A stretch of DNA of 64,000 nt from NCBI RefSeq assembly GCF_036492835.1, contig NZ_AP025314.1, forward strand, positions 3,142,010 through 3,206,009, given 5' to 3'. The notes under the pieces were generated by a model. It saw nothing but the letters and a program-made list of their open reading frames with translations, made no database searches and was not told where the DNA came from. Shown piece after piece: positions 39,936 through 48,200 of the stretch; positions within the stretch are counted from its first letter, which is position 1; each line of letters starts with the position of its first letter. This DNA comes from Fulvitalea axinellae. Its GTDB lineage: Bacteria; Bacteroidota; Bacteroidia; Cytophagales; Cyclobacteriaceae. The position numbers were made by a program, and so were the translations under genes.

Positions 39936-40397
39936 TCACAGCGCTTCGCAATAATCGTAAGCGAACACTAAATTTTCGACTAAATACTCCGATCTCATCG
40001 CATCCAATGAGCTATAACCCATTTTATGTGGGTAAGCGTTATAAAATGTCCAACCTCTCAGCACGTTGCCTTGTCCGTCAGTAAGCTGGACCGTGATTGT
40101 TTTCGGCTCGATTGGTGTTCCGAAATCGGCGCTCAAAGTTTCCGTACACCATTGGGTCAAAGCCGAGTCATCTGGCAACACGCCTCTTTTCAATTCCAGA
40201 TCAGGATGCGTCACTGGCATAGGCAACGAATGTTTGTATCCATTCAGCCCTCCTTCGCGGACTTCCAGTTTGCCATCCCGCTCCCATTCAATTCCGCTTA
40301 ATTGCTGAAACATCCCGTCTGAGGTACCGTTGATTCCGTCAATGCTTACAGTAAAGAAAAACGAGGTAATTGGATATGGTCTTTCCGATTCCGCCAT
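39936..40397 (-). CDS. eCIS second inner-tube protein (Afp5-like, gp19 family)
   Basis: This 153-residue protein of the T4 gp19/Hcp-like tube fold has a PITSFFFTVSIDGI start, GMFQQLSGIEWERDG, and the C-terminal YSSLDAMRSEYLVENLVFAYDY pattern typical of gp19-type proteins. In Afp/PVC particles a second tube protein forms the first ring(s) joining the spike/baseplate to the main tube, so it is needed in few copies. Here it is the last gene of the operon, separated from the main tube gene by 80 bases carrying a hairpin/U-tract. Which of the two tube proteins is Afp1-like and which Afp5-like is judged from order and sequence style. Confidence 0.88.
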   Translation of the reverse strand: MAESERPYPITSFFFTVSIDGINGTSDGMFQQLSGIEWERDGKLEVREGGLNGYKHSLPMPVTHPDLELKRGVLPDDSALTQWCTETLSADFGTPIEPKTITVQLTDGQGNVLRGWTFYNAYPHKMGYSSLDAMRSEYLVENLVFAYDYCEAL

Positions 40398-40422
40398 ATT
40401 TTCTAAAATTTTAAGGTTGATA

Positions 40423-40456
40423 AAAAAAGAGAAACATAGAAATGCTTCTCTTTTTT
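40423..40456 (-). terminator. hairpin with U tract between main tube and second tube genes
   Basis: aaaaaagagaa (40423-40433) pairs perfectly with ttctctttttt (40446-40456) around a 12-nt loop. Read on the minus strand, the second arm ends in TTTCTCTTTTTTTATC, giving a terminator-like structure 22 bases after the main tube stop and 26 bases before the second tube start. The stem is A/U-rich, so termination may be partial. Confidence 0.55.
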
Positions 40457-40477
40457 AGATGTAGAGATATGGAGAAC

Positions 40478-40963
40478 TTACTCTCCTCCGCTAGTGTCGC
40501 CAGGCAACAATACCTGCTGGCACTGGATGGTAAGCGTCTCCATGGCGGCGCCGCTTCCCATAGCGTCAAGATCCGATGGTTTCCAACTTGTCGGAAACGC
40601 TTCGGCAAGACGAAACACACCAATGTCGACAGGGTTACCCGCTTCGTCAAGCATTGATATTGTTATCATCTGACGTGCGATAGTGTTGGCCTTGGCCCCA
40701 TTCCACCATTCCAAAAGTTCCTTTTTATCCGGACGGAAGGGTCTCTCACACGTTATAGTAGCACCCTTTGGCCTACCAGGCATAACCTGAGTAGTTCCAG
40801 TAGGGTCGTCACCTGTTCTCATTTCAACAGTTTCCCGGGAAGCTTCCAAACCGCTGATTTTCGTAAAACCAACAGCTTCGGACAGTGCGTCGCACTCCAT
40901 CTTAAAATTAAAGGTCTGGAGTGCCCATTCATTCGAACTTTGCGAATCACCAGTATCGGACAT
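40478..40963 (-). CDS. eCIS main inner-tube protein (Afp1-like, gp19 family)
   Basis: This 161-residue phage tail tube homologue has ALQTFNFKMECDALSEAVGF, TKISGLEASRETVEMRTGDD and PGRPKGATITCERPFRPDKK, then the WWNGAKANTIARQMI and MGSGAAMETLTIQCQQV segments found in Bacteroidota eCIS tube proteins. Hexamers stack to form the inner tube that is driven into the target. It lies 58 bases downstream of the sheath gene on the same strand and should be cotranscribed with it at high level. Confidence 0.92.
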   Translation of the reverse strand: MSDTGDSQSSNEWALQTFNFKMECDALSEAVGFTKISGLEASRETVEMRTGDDPTGTTQVMPGRPKGATITCERPFRPDKKELLEWWNGAKANTIARQMITISMLDEAGNPVDIGVFRLAEAFPTSWKPSDLDAMGSGAAMETLTIQCQQVLLPGDTSGGE

Positions 40964-41021
40964 GATTCAGTCTATTTTTTGGGTTAAAAAAACTAATAAC
41001 TAACCAAAAGGACGGATCTGA

Positions 41022-42548
41022 TTACTCTTCACCACCTTCACTGCCACCCGCCGCATCAGCGCCAGCCATTTGCTGCTGGAAGGTGATCACGATAAACTCA
41101 GCAGGTCTTGCGATAGCTACCTTCACGGTTATTCTCATTATTCCGTCAAGAATATCCGTGGCGGTCATCGTAGAACCGAGGCCAACCTGCACACTAAACG
41201 CTTCCGTAGTGGAATTGCCTGTCAAAATTCCAGAAGTCCAGAACTTGTTAAGGGCATTGGCGATAGTAGAGGTTACGCTGTTCCAAGTAGACGGAGTGTT
41301 TGGTTCAAACACGAATCTCTCGGCTCCGTTCTTGATCGTCTGCTCAATGAAAAGCAAAGTCCGACGTACGTTAACATAGCGCCAGTCTTGGCTGTTACCG
41401 TCCAAAGTACGAGCTCCCCATACCAAAACACCTTTGCCAGGGAACGGCCTGATAGCGTTTACGGCTTTACCATCCAACGGCAAGTTCAGGTCCTCCTGCA
41501 TCTTGCTGGTGATGTTAACCGTAGGAGAAACAACAGCTCCGAGGCTAACATTTGCTGGAGCCTTCTGGATTCCAGACACCTTGTCAACCATAGAGTAAAC
41601 ACCGGCCATCGCAGCCGCTGGGGCCATAACGTTCACGGAGTGACGAATGTCGCTAAGAACTTGCTTGTACAGTGGGGAAATCGCCAAAAGCGTGTTGTGA
41701 AGATTCTTCACGTTAGCGTCATCGCTAGTCAACTGCTGGAAAATTTCCTGCATCGCGGCTGACTTGCTTTCATCAAGCTTACCCGCCTCTACAGCGGCTG
41801 TAACATTCGCAGTCAAAATCGACACCAACCCGTCAGGGTTCGCCAAATTGGTAAAATCCAACTCATCCGACTTTACAATCGTGGTATTCAACCATGGATA
41901 GTAAGTCGCTCCAAAATCGAGGAAGTTCGTGCCTATTCCATTACGGAACTTCTTGATAACGTCCTCGTCGTCCATTGTGCGAGGCTGGTCACCACCGAAA
42001 ACCTCCAGCAAGGCCACTCTGCTTTTCGTGTCTTTGCCACAGTGCATCAGGAATTGCTGCTGAAGGGAATTGAAATCCTCCTCGGCCAAAAGCAATGAAT
42101 CCGGAGCCAAAAGCATCGTCGGCTCAGGCTCGCGGAGCAATGCCTGCAAACCGCCAGCAGTCTCTTCGCCAGTAAAGTCAGCGGACTTCACCTCAGAAGA
42201 ATAATCACCCAAAGAAACAATGTAGCAGGAACCGCCACCGTTGGCGTAAAACAACCTCAAACTGTTGTAAAGCTTAAAGTCAGTCGCTTTGTCCACCTCT
42301 AGGGTGTAACCTCCGCCTTCGCCCGCAGCGATCGTGTGCTTGATTTTAGGAGCGCCACCGAACAGTTGGTGATACTCGCTAAGGGACGAAATTTTTGTGG
42401 GAACATTCAAGAGGGACTTGCTCCCCCGAGCGGCTTTTTCGGTGTACCCCAAAAACGCCGGCATTGCAGTCGCCACGGGAACAACAGAGGTCGAAAACGC
42501 ACTCTTCTCTTCCACATAAACGCCTGGTGTTGATAATACTTGCGCCAT
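41022..42548 (-). CDS. eCIS contractile sheath protein (Afp2-4-like)
   Basis: This 508-residue phage tail sheath protein begins AQVLSTPGVYVEEKSAFSTS, the classic sheath N-terminus whose extended arm links neighbouring subunits. The C-terminal conserved domain (about 350-490) carries INAIRPFPGKGVLVWGARTL-type wording, YVNVRRTLLFIEQTIKNGAE, VFEPNTPSTWNSVTSTI and VKVAIARPAEFIVITFQQQM. Only one sheath gene is present, whereas Afp and PVC have three; a single sheath is known in AlgoCIS- and MAC-like systems. It heads a sheath-tube-tube block with a candidate promoter in the 216-base gap upstream. Confidence 0.96.
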   Translation of the reverse strand: MAQVLSTPGVYVEEKSAFSTSVVPVATAMPAFLGYTEKAARGSKSLLNVPTKISSLSEYHQLFGGAPKIKHTIAAGEGGGYTLEVDKATDFKLYNSLRLFYANGGGSCYIVSLGDYSSEVKSADFTGEETAGGLQALLREPEPTMLLAPDSLLLAEEDFNSLQQQFLMHCGKDTKSRVALLEVFGGDQPRTMDDEDVIKKFRNGIGTNFLDFGATYYPWLNTTIVKSDELDFTNLANPDGLVSILTANVTAAVEAGKLDESKSAAMQEIFQQLTSDDANVKNLHNTLLAISPLYKQVLSDIRHSVNVMAPAAAMAGVYSMVDKVSGIQKAPANVSLGAVVSPTVNITSKMQEDLNLPLDGKAVNAIRPFPGKGVLVWGARTLDGNSQDWRYVNVRRTLLFIEQTIKNGAERFVFEPNTPSTWNSVTSTIANALNKFWTSGILTGNSTTEAFSVQVGLGSTMTATDILDGIMRITVKVAIARPAEFIVITFQQQMAGADAAGGSEGGEE

Positions 42549-42684
42549 AATTTACTTTTTAATAGCTGCTTGAATTTAGAGTAAATCACTACTGGCCTTG
42601 GCTTGGGCCATGTCGCTGGGAGAACTTTTCCCTCACTCTACTGACCATTTTGCCATAACCATACCAAAACATGCAATCCAGAAT

Positions 42685-42715
42685 CAAAAAGATATTTTTT
42701 TAATCTTTTTTTCAA
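42685..42715 (-). promoter_or_regulatory. candidate internal promoter for sheath and tube genes
   Basis: On the minus strand TTG (complement of 42713-42715) is followed after 18 bases by TATCTTTTTG (complement of 42685-42694), close to TTG/TAnnTTTG. The same AT-rich stretch can also pair (aaaaagat with atcttttt) and could act as a weak terminator for the gene upstream. The leader to the sheath ATG would be about 130 nt. Confidence 0.4.
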
Positions 42716-42764
42716 CTTGTAATCAGACAGTTAGTGCATTTCAACAAGCTTGCCAGAAATCGAT

Positions 42765-43622
42765 TCAGACATAAACATATACTGTCGAAAACACATTTTT
42801 TTCTTCGCCTACCCTTTCGCACTTAAGCTTTTCGCATTCGGGCCGGGGCAGTTCCATCGCCACTCGTCTTTTGGTCCTTTCGTTGAGCCAAAACATCTCT
42901 AATGTCACTACCAAATCATCAAATTCCCTAATGGACCTTCGTCCTTCTGACCGGAATTCCTTCGCCTCTATTCCGTTTACCAGCTTTACTAATTTGTGCT
43001 CGCCGAATTTCACGTCGGACCATTCCGGAACATTAATCTGCATTTGATCAAACTTCCCTCTTGTATCCACAATCCGGTAGCGCCATTCTACTGCTCTTCC
43101 TTCTATCCTAAAATCGAAAACCGATGGAGACACATCTTCTTCTAGCATATCCCGTTCCAAAACCACTTTAACCAAGCCCCAAACACGAAATCCGTATTTT
43201 TTTAATTCACTGACATATTCATGCGTAAGAAGCTGTTCGGTATCGTCACCTTCGTAAAATTCCGGTAATGTGGCTTTTTTGTGAGAAAACGTGATAGCTC
43301 CACTTTCCACCTCATTCGGTTCAAAATAATGGTACTCCGTGGAGGTTCTTAATTCCAATTTGCTCACCATATCCATATATGGTTGAACGTCCTTGAAGTA
43401 GAAATACAGTTCCAATGGATTCCTGTCAAGTGTCGTTTTCAACACATCTAGCTTTGCGGATTCCATACACAGCCTTAAACCATAAGGATACCTTTTCACA
43501 AAGATTCCATGTTGCTTCATCAACTCCGAAGATTGAAAAACCGGTTCCAAAACCATATCATCTCCAACATAACGGTTATAGTATCCGTGAAAGAGTCGAA
43601 TTTCGCAAATACCCTTATACAT
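42765..43622 (-). CDS. eCIS-associated protein of unknown function between cap and sheath genes
   Basis: This 285-residue soluble protein of unrecognised family begins MYKGICEIRLFHGYY. It is rich in beta-strand patterns and aromatic residues: LELYFYFKDVQPYMDMV, FRIEGRAVEWRYRIVD, FDDLVVTLEMFWLNERTKRR, VFSTVYVYV. It starts 3 bases after the DUF4255 gene stop, so it is translationally linked to the tube-terminator gene. It stands between cap and sheath genes. In AlgoCIS a cap-adaptor protein bridges the cap and the sheath-tube module, and this position would suit such a role, but I have no sequence-level support. Confidence 0.6.
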   Translation of the reverse strand: MYKGICEIRLFHGYYNRYVGDDMVLEPVFQSSELMKQHGIFVKRYPYGLRLCMESAKLDVLKTTLDRNPLELYFYFKDVQPYMDMVSKLELRTSTEYHYFEPNEVESGAITFSHKKATLPEFYEGDDTEQLLTHEYVSELKKYGFRVWGLVKVVLERDMLEEDVSPSVFDFRIEGRAVEWRYRIVDTRGKFDQMQINVPEWSDVKFGEHKLVKLVNGIEAKEFRSEGRRSIREFDDLVVTLEMFWLNERTKRRVAMELPRPECEKLKCERVGEEKNVFSTVYVYV

Positions 43623-43625
43623 GGC

Positions 43626-44210
43626 TTAGTTCTTTTCTGATAGCCCTGTGATCTCGAATCCAGTAACTCCCGGAATTTCATCATAGATCATATTGTCTCT
43701 GAAGCTCAACATCTGAACTTTATACAAAACAGACGGCACATATTTAGCCCCCATCATTCCCCATAAATGACTTATTTCGTTCATTTCAAGAGTTACCATA
43801 TCGAATGACAAACGCTCAGCATTCTTCGTAAGTCGCGGGGTATTGTTCGGGGTGAAAACAGATTTCCTTTGGAAAAAAGAGATTACATAGGAGATTATCT
43901 TCAATGATTCAGGATAGTTCTTTCCCGAAAAATGAGCCGAGAATAATACTTTCAAATTCAGGTTAATATACGGGCGACTTTCTCCGTAAGCATTACCGAT
44001 CTGCATGTGTCCAGAACGGGACGCCCTTGAGGATTGGTCCTCTTCGATATTAACCAAAGTGCAAACCAGTTTATTTGTCCCTTCAAAAGCCACTCCGCCG
44101 TCTTGGTTCACAAGATTCGAAACAATAACTTTCGCCTCCTCGAAGTCAAAATTGTTTGCGAGGTAGTTGTTTAACTCGCCCGCAATCACCGGAACTACAT
44201 TGTGAATCAT
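43626..44210 (-). CDS. DUF4255 tube/sheath terminator (cap) protein, Pvc16/Afp16-like
   Basis: This 194-residue protein begins MIHNVVPVIAGELNNYLANNF, the typical start of the Pvc16 N-terminal (DUF4255) domain. Further family-like parts are NKLVCTLVNIEEDQSSR, PYINLNLKVLFSAHF, SLKIISYVISFFQRKSVF and ISHLWGMMGAKYVPSVLYKVQM. Afp16 and Pvc16 form the hexameric cap that ends tube and sheath growth. Its ATG overlaps the stop codon of the membrane-protein gene (ATGA overlap at 44207-44210). Confidence 0.92.
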   Translation of the reverse strand: MIHNVVPVIAGELNNYLANNFDFEEAKVIVSNLVNQDGGVAFEGTNKLVCTLVNIEEDQSSRASRSGHMQIGNAYGESRPYINLNLKVLFSAHFSGKNYPESLKIISYVISFFQRKSVFTPNNTPRLTKNAERLSFDMVTLEMNEISHLWGMMGAKYVPSVLYKVQMLSFRDNMIYDEIPGVTGFEITGLSEKN

Positions 44211-44473
44211 GGTTTGCTTTTTTCCGTTTCTTTGACGGGAGGAGATACCACCCCGATTATCGCAAAACGTACAATTCTGATCACGTAAATACTGATCATT
44301 CCTATCACATAACCGATTATAAACAGTTGCGAAAAAAAGACTCGCTCATCTACTGTCGGTTGCTCGCCTTGGGTTGTCAAGTCCAATAGTTCAAGAAACA
44401 AAAACGCCACCGGAACCGCGCCTATCAAGGCTCCCAGCAACCACAAAATCTCTTTGGCGATTCTCTGTTTCAT
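44207..44473 (-). CDS. Small two-helix membrane protein within the eCIS operon
   Basis: This 88-residue protein has two predicted membrane helices, about 9-29 (LWLLGALIGAVPVAFLFLELL) and 49-74 (FFSQLFIIGYVIGMISIYVI and following). A short acidic loop (TTQGEQPTVDER) lies between them, and a Lys/Glu-rich tail (VKETEKSKP) at the end. The loop charge and the basic N-terminus (MKQRIAK) suggest both termini face the cytoplasm. It overlaps the DUF4255 gene by 4 bases. No membrane protein is part of released Afp/PVC particles; one inside this operon could be an anchor, a lysis/holin-like factor or an immunity-type protein. The family is not recognised. Confidence 0.75.
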   Translation of the reverse strand: MKQRIAKEILWLLGALIGAVPVAFLFLELLDLTTQGEQPTVDERVFFSQLFIIGYVIGMISIYVIRIVRFAIIGVVSPPVKETEKSKP

Positions 44474-44512
44474 AACAATAACTTACCAAATTTCCAGCCG
44501 GAAAGATGTTCT

Positions 44513-45253
44513 TCAAACCCTATCGTCCCAAATCTGGGTAACTCGATATTTTATTTTAAACGGATCTCCGTTCTTTTTCAATCCATAGTGGGAAGCGGTC
44601 CCCAATTCTAGAGAGAAATCCTTCACGTCCCCTACCCAACGCGCTTTTATCCGGTTCATAAACCAGCCGAAATATGACTGGTTGATATTCACTTTGCTCT
44701 TTGACTTCCCAAAAGCACACAAAGCGACAATATGAGCCAAAGCGTATTTCCCCCTTCCTTCTCCAGCGCCAACTCGGGCCACAATCTCAAAAGCGACGCA
44801 ACGGTCCATATTCACCAAAATCGGATGCCAACGCCCATCTGCCGGAACTTCGCCTTGCAGGTATGTGCCCGTTCGCCCTTTCATGCCAACCCAGCCGTTT
44901 ACGTCCAGGTCATATTTGGGAGCGATTGTCCTAATTCCAATTCCACCGCCCTCTTTCAAAAACAGGGCGCTTTCCATTTTCCCCAAATCGTTAATGCTTA
45001 ACCCTTCGGCATCTTTACTGGGATTAATCGCCAAATTCCATTTTGGGCCTTTATCTCTGATACTGCGAAAGAAGCTCAACAAATTGGACGAAGAACCTTG
45101 GGGAGAAAGCTGTAAGCCATCCTCCAGACTTTTCGCAAAACCGTCGTCAACTTTATTAACAGTCGATTCGATTAGGCTGGCAAAATGTACTTCCGAAGGC
45201 AATTGCCCTTTGCGGAAGAAATTCTTAAGCGTCTTTCTGTTCAAGATCGCCAT
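44513..45253 (-). CDS. eCIS-associated fibre/adhesin-like protein
   Basis: This 246-residue protein begins MAILNRKTLKNFFRKGQLPS followed by EVHFASLIESTVNKVDDGF, an N-terminal helix that may attach to the baseplate. A middle region with GGGIGIRTIAPKYDLDVNGW resembles the 'GIGTxxPxxxLDVNG' linker found before the tips of phage and adhesin fibres. A beta-rich C-terminal domain follows (HPILVNMDRCVAFEIVARVG, YFGWFMNRIKARWVGDVKDF). It lies between gpJ-like and membrane-protein genes, 3 bases after the gpJ-like stop. Receptor binding or a tail-fibre role is inferred from position and composition. Confidence 0.62.
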   Translation of the reverse strand: MAILNRKTLKNFFRKGQLPSEVHFASLIESTVNKVDDGFAKSLEDGLQLSPQGSSSNLLSFFRSIRDKGPKWNLAINPSKDAEGLSINDLGKMESALFLKEGGGIGIRTIAPKYDLDVNGWVGMKGRTGTYLQGEVPADGRWHPILVNMDRCVAFEIVARVGAGEGRGKYALAHIVALCAFGKSKSKVNINQSYFGWFMNRIKARWVGDVKDFSLELGTASHYGLKKNGDPFKIKYRVTQIWDDRV

Positions 45254-45256
45254 AGG

Positions 45257-48200
45257 CTACACATTAATCGTTATCTGTGTGAATTCATCGGGATCTTCAG
45301 TCGGTTTATTTTCCTTTCCTCGGATTCCCAACTCATCATCGTCCTCCCGATCCTCTACGACAAAATCGACGTCGAATTCCATATTATCCAAAGCCGAGGC
45401 CGTAGGGAGTTCATGTATTGTTTTTTCAATAACTCGAATATCGTGCCGGGCCACAGGCATCAGAATCGAAGCAGGCGAAGAGGCCTTCATTTTTTTCGAT
45501 AAACCCAGATCTGTCGCCGAATCTTTCTTTATCGTTTCGTTCTTTTCATTTTTATATAAATGAATTACCGAAAAACCTGTTACAAAACGGACATAAGACA
45601 AGCTTTCCAAATACCTCAGGAGGTGTTCCAACTCAAAGCTTCCGCCTAACCCAACCCCTTCACGTTCGCCATAAAGCCACGGACAGAAATATTGATAAAT
45701 ATCCTCATTAAGCCTGCTGATATTATATCCATCCGACTGTCTTTCTTCTCCGGGATTATCTTCAAAAACGACTCTACAACTAACCTTAACCCTTTCGAAA
45801 ATTGGATTCATAGTTCTTATTGTCGCAAAAGGAGAACTGACCCGGGAAAGGAATTTCCTCACCGTTTCCAATCTTGCGAAATCCAATCGAGGTTCGTAGA
45901 ATTTATCATTCGTTTCCACAACCGGAAACAAGACCATGCACAGTTGTTTCGATCCGACCAAAGACGGAGCCGTACTATGCGTAAGGCAACGCACTTGACT
46001 GATATCTTGGAAATTTTCTAAAACTAATCGCTCAAAATCCCACCCTGTAAGCGCTCTGTTTTTATGTCTTAGCCTCTCACTCACTCTTGCGTAAAAATCA
46101 CGGTCACTTTCCGGTGATTTCCCTCCGAATGAATCAAACGGCTGCTCGACGAATCTTACTTCCGGTATTCCTGTTTGGAATGAACGGATAGTTTTCGCTT
46201 TTATATGCTCTTTCCAATTCCCTTTACCGTTTAACGTCCCTTTCCAATCAGCTTTTACTCCTTGAGCCGCAACCAAAACGGTATCGGAAAGGGTATGAAC
46301 ATCGCCTGAAGCAACTACTCGAATCCAATGCAAACCATTTGGCATTGACGTATTCTCTTTTCCAAAACTTTTCGGTAGCCGAAGCTCCACAATTCCTGAA
46401 GTAGTAAAACCTTTTGTAGAATCAGCTACGATATCCCTCTGCCCAAAGTCAAACCAATCCTCATTATCAAGATATTGCCACACAAGCCTCGGGCGTATCC
46501 CGTTTCCTCCTGAACGAAGGCGTTTTCTTAATTCGAAATAAATCGATGCGGTTTGGTCTTTCCCGGCGCCACTTAATCCGATAAACAAATAGCCGTCAGC
46601 CGTAAATTGCGGAACTATATGCCTATTGCTAACCTTCCCCTTGTCAAATACAAACTGATGGCCAAAAGGCGTAATATGAGCGACTTGCTCATGCTTATTA
46701 TATGTTTTCTGCAAGGTATTTTGTGCAGAAAAATAAATTGTTGTGGAGGCTGAATAATCGAGACTTAGATCGCTTACATAAGGCAAGAAAGGCTGTTTCG
46801 GCAAAGCCATCTTTCCTCTTCCCTTTTTTGAAGAAAAGAAAGTCTTGAAGTTTTTTTCTACAGAATCGGTAACCGTATTCGCATAAAGCGACGGGTAAAT
46901 CTCATGTCCAAAAGCCATGGATGGCTCAATAAGCTCGAATTTCAGAAACCCGGTTTTAGTGGATGTCGTATATTCAGGAATTTCATCCAATTCCGGATTT
47001 TTTCTTATACTTAGCTTATCTACCGAAATGTTACTTAAGGTCTTTGTATCGCTTAACGTTCCGTCCTCTTTTGTTTCAAAAAGCCCATAAACCAAATCAT
47101 CATCGTTGGCTTCGGGAAGAAATTTATAATCGGAAAGGGCTTTTACCGAAACTTTAAAAGAATCGTTATCCACGTCTTTTCCATATTCTTTAAAATAGGT
47201 TTCGAATCCGCCGTGTTCAGAAGGAAGGTTACTCCATTTAATATTCAAATTAATCCCGTTCAAGTCTTTACTGAATAACTCCGGATTCCCGACCAACATA
47301 TAAGAATCAATATGTGGGGAAGTCCCGAACGGGTAAAAAGATTTCGACACGTCAACTCGCCCTCCTTCATTATAAACCAATAGATTTTTACTTCCTTTTA
47401 TATCGACATCGATCGTGATTTCCTCCACAAGAAGATCACTGAAAAACGAATACGGATACATTGCGTTTTCATTTCCCAAAATGACTTTAACAGCGGGCCT
47501 TGACAGTTTTATATCCGTTTCCAAATCTTCCGGTAGACGAACTAATGGAGAATCAGATGGACTTAACGTAAATACAATCCCTATTTCACCCGAAAGCCAA
47601 TCTTTTGGCGGAACGATATCACATTTCTTAACCTTGGCCCAGCCTTCAACACTTGTATAATACAAAGTCAAACTATGCCCCAAGAGCTTATGAAAAGCAT
47701 CATAGACACTTACTCCTTCCTGAGTCACCACATCATCCAGAATATCGACCAAGGCGGACATTGATCTAAGATTGAACCTTAACCTCAGGTGCACCGTTCG
47801 GACCCCGTCTTGAAGCAATAAAACGGGAGATGAAACAATAAAGCCTAATTCCGCATCAGACATAGTACGCTCCGCTTCGGAAAGGCCGTACTGTTCTTCT
47901 CCGAAAGTAGGCCAACGTCGAGGATCTGAGAAAGCTGGGCCTTCACCTTTGATCGAATTCGCTATAGGCGAGGCATATACGTTTGAAACTATCCTATATT
48001 TATTGTCGCTAAACGCAAAGTTTCTGTTTTTGCTTACAAACAGTGTTTTAAGCTGCTCTACCCTCACCCTATTAAGCTCAATGCTTCTAGAAAGCTGATA
48101 ATAGTTTACCGATCCGTCTTTGTTTGTATCGGCTGGAAACAGAAGGCCTTCGGGAAGTTCACAAGTCTGGAATTGGTCTGCCAATTCCATAACCAAATGA

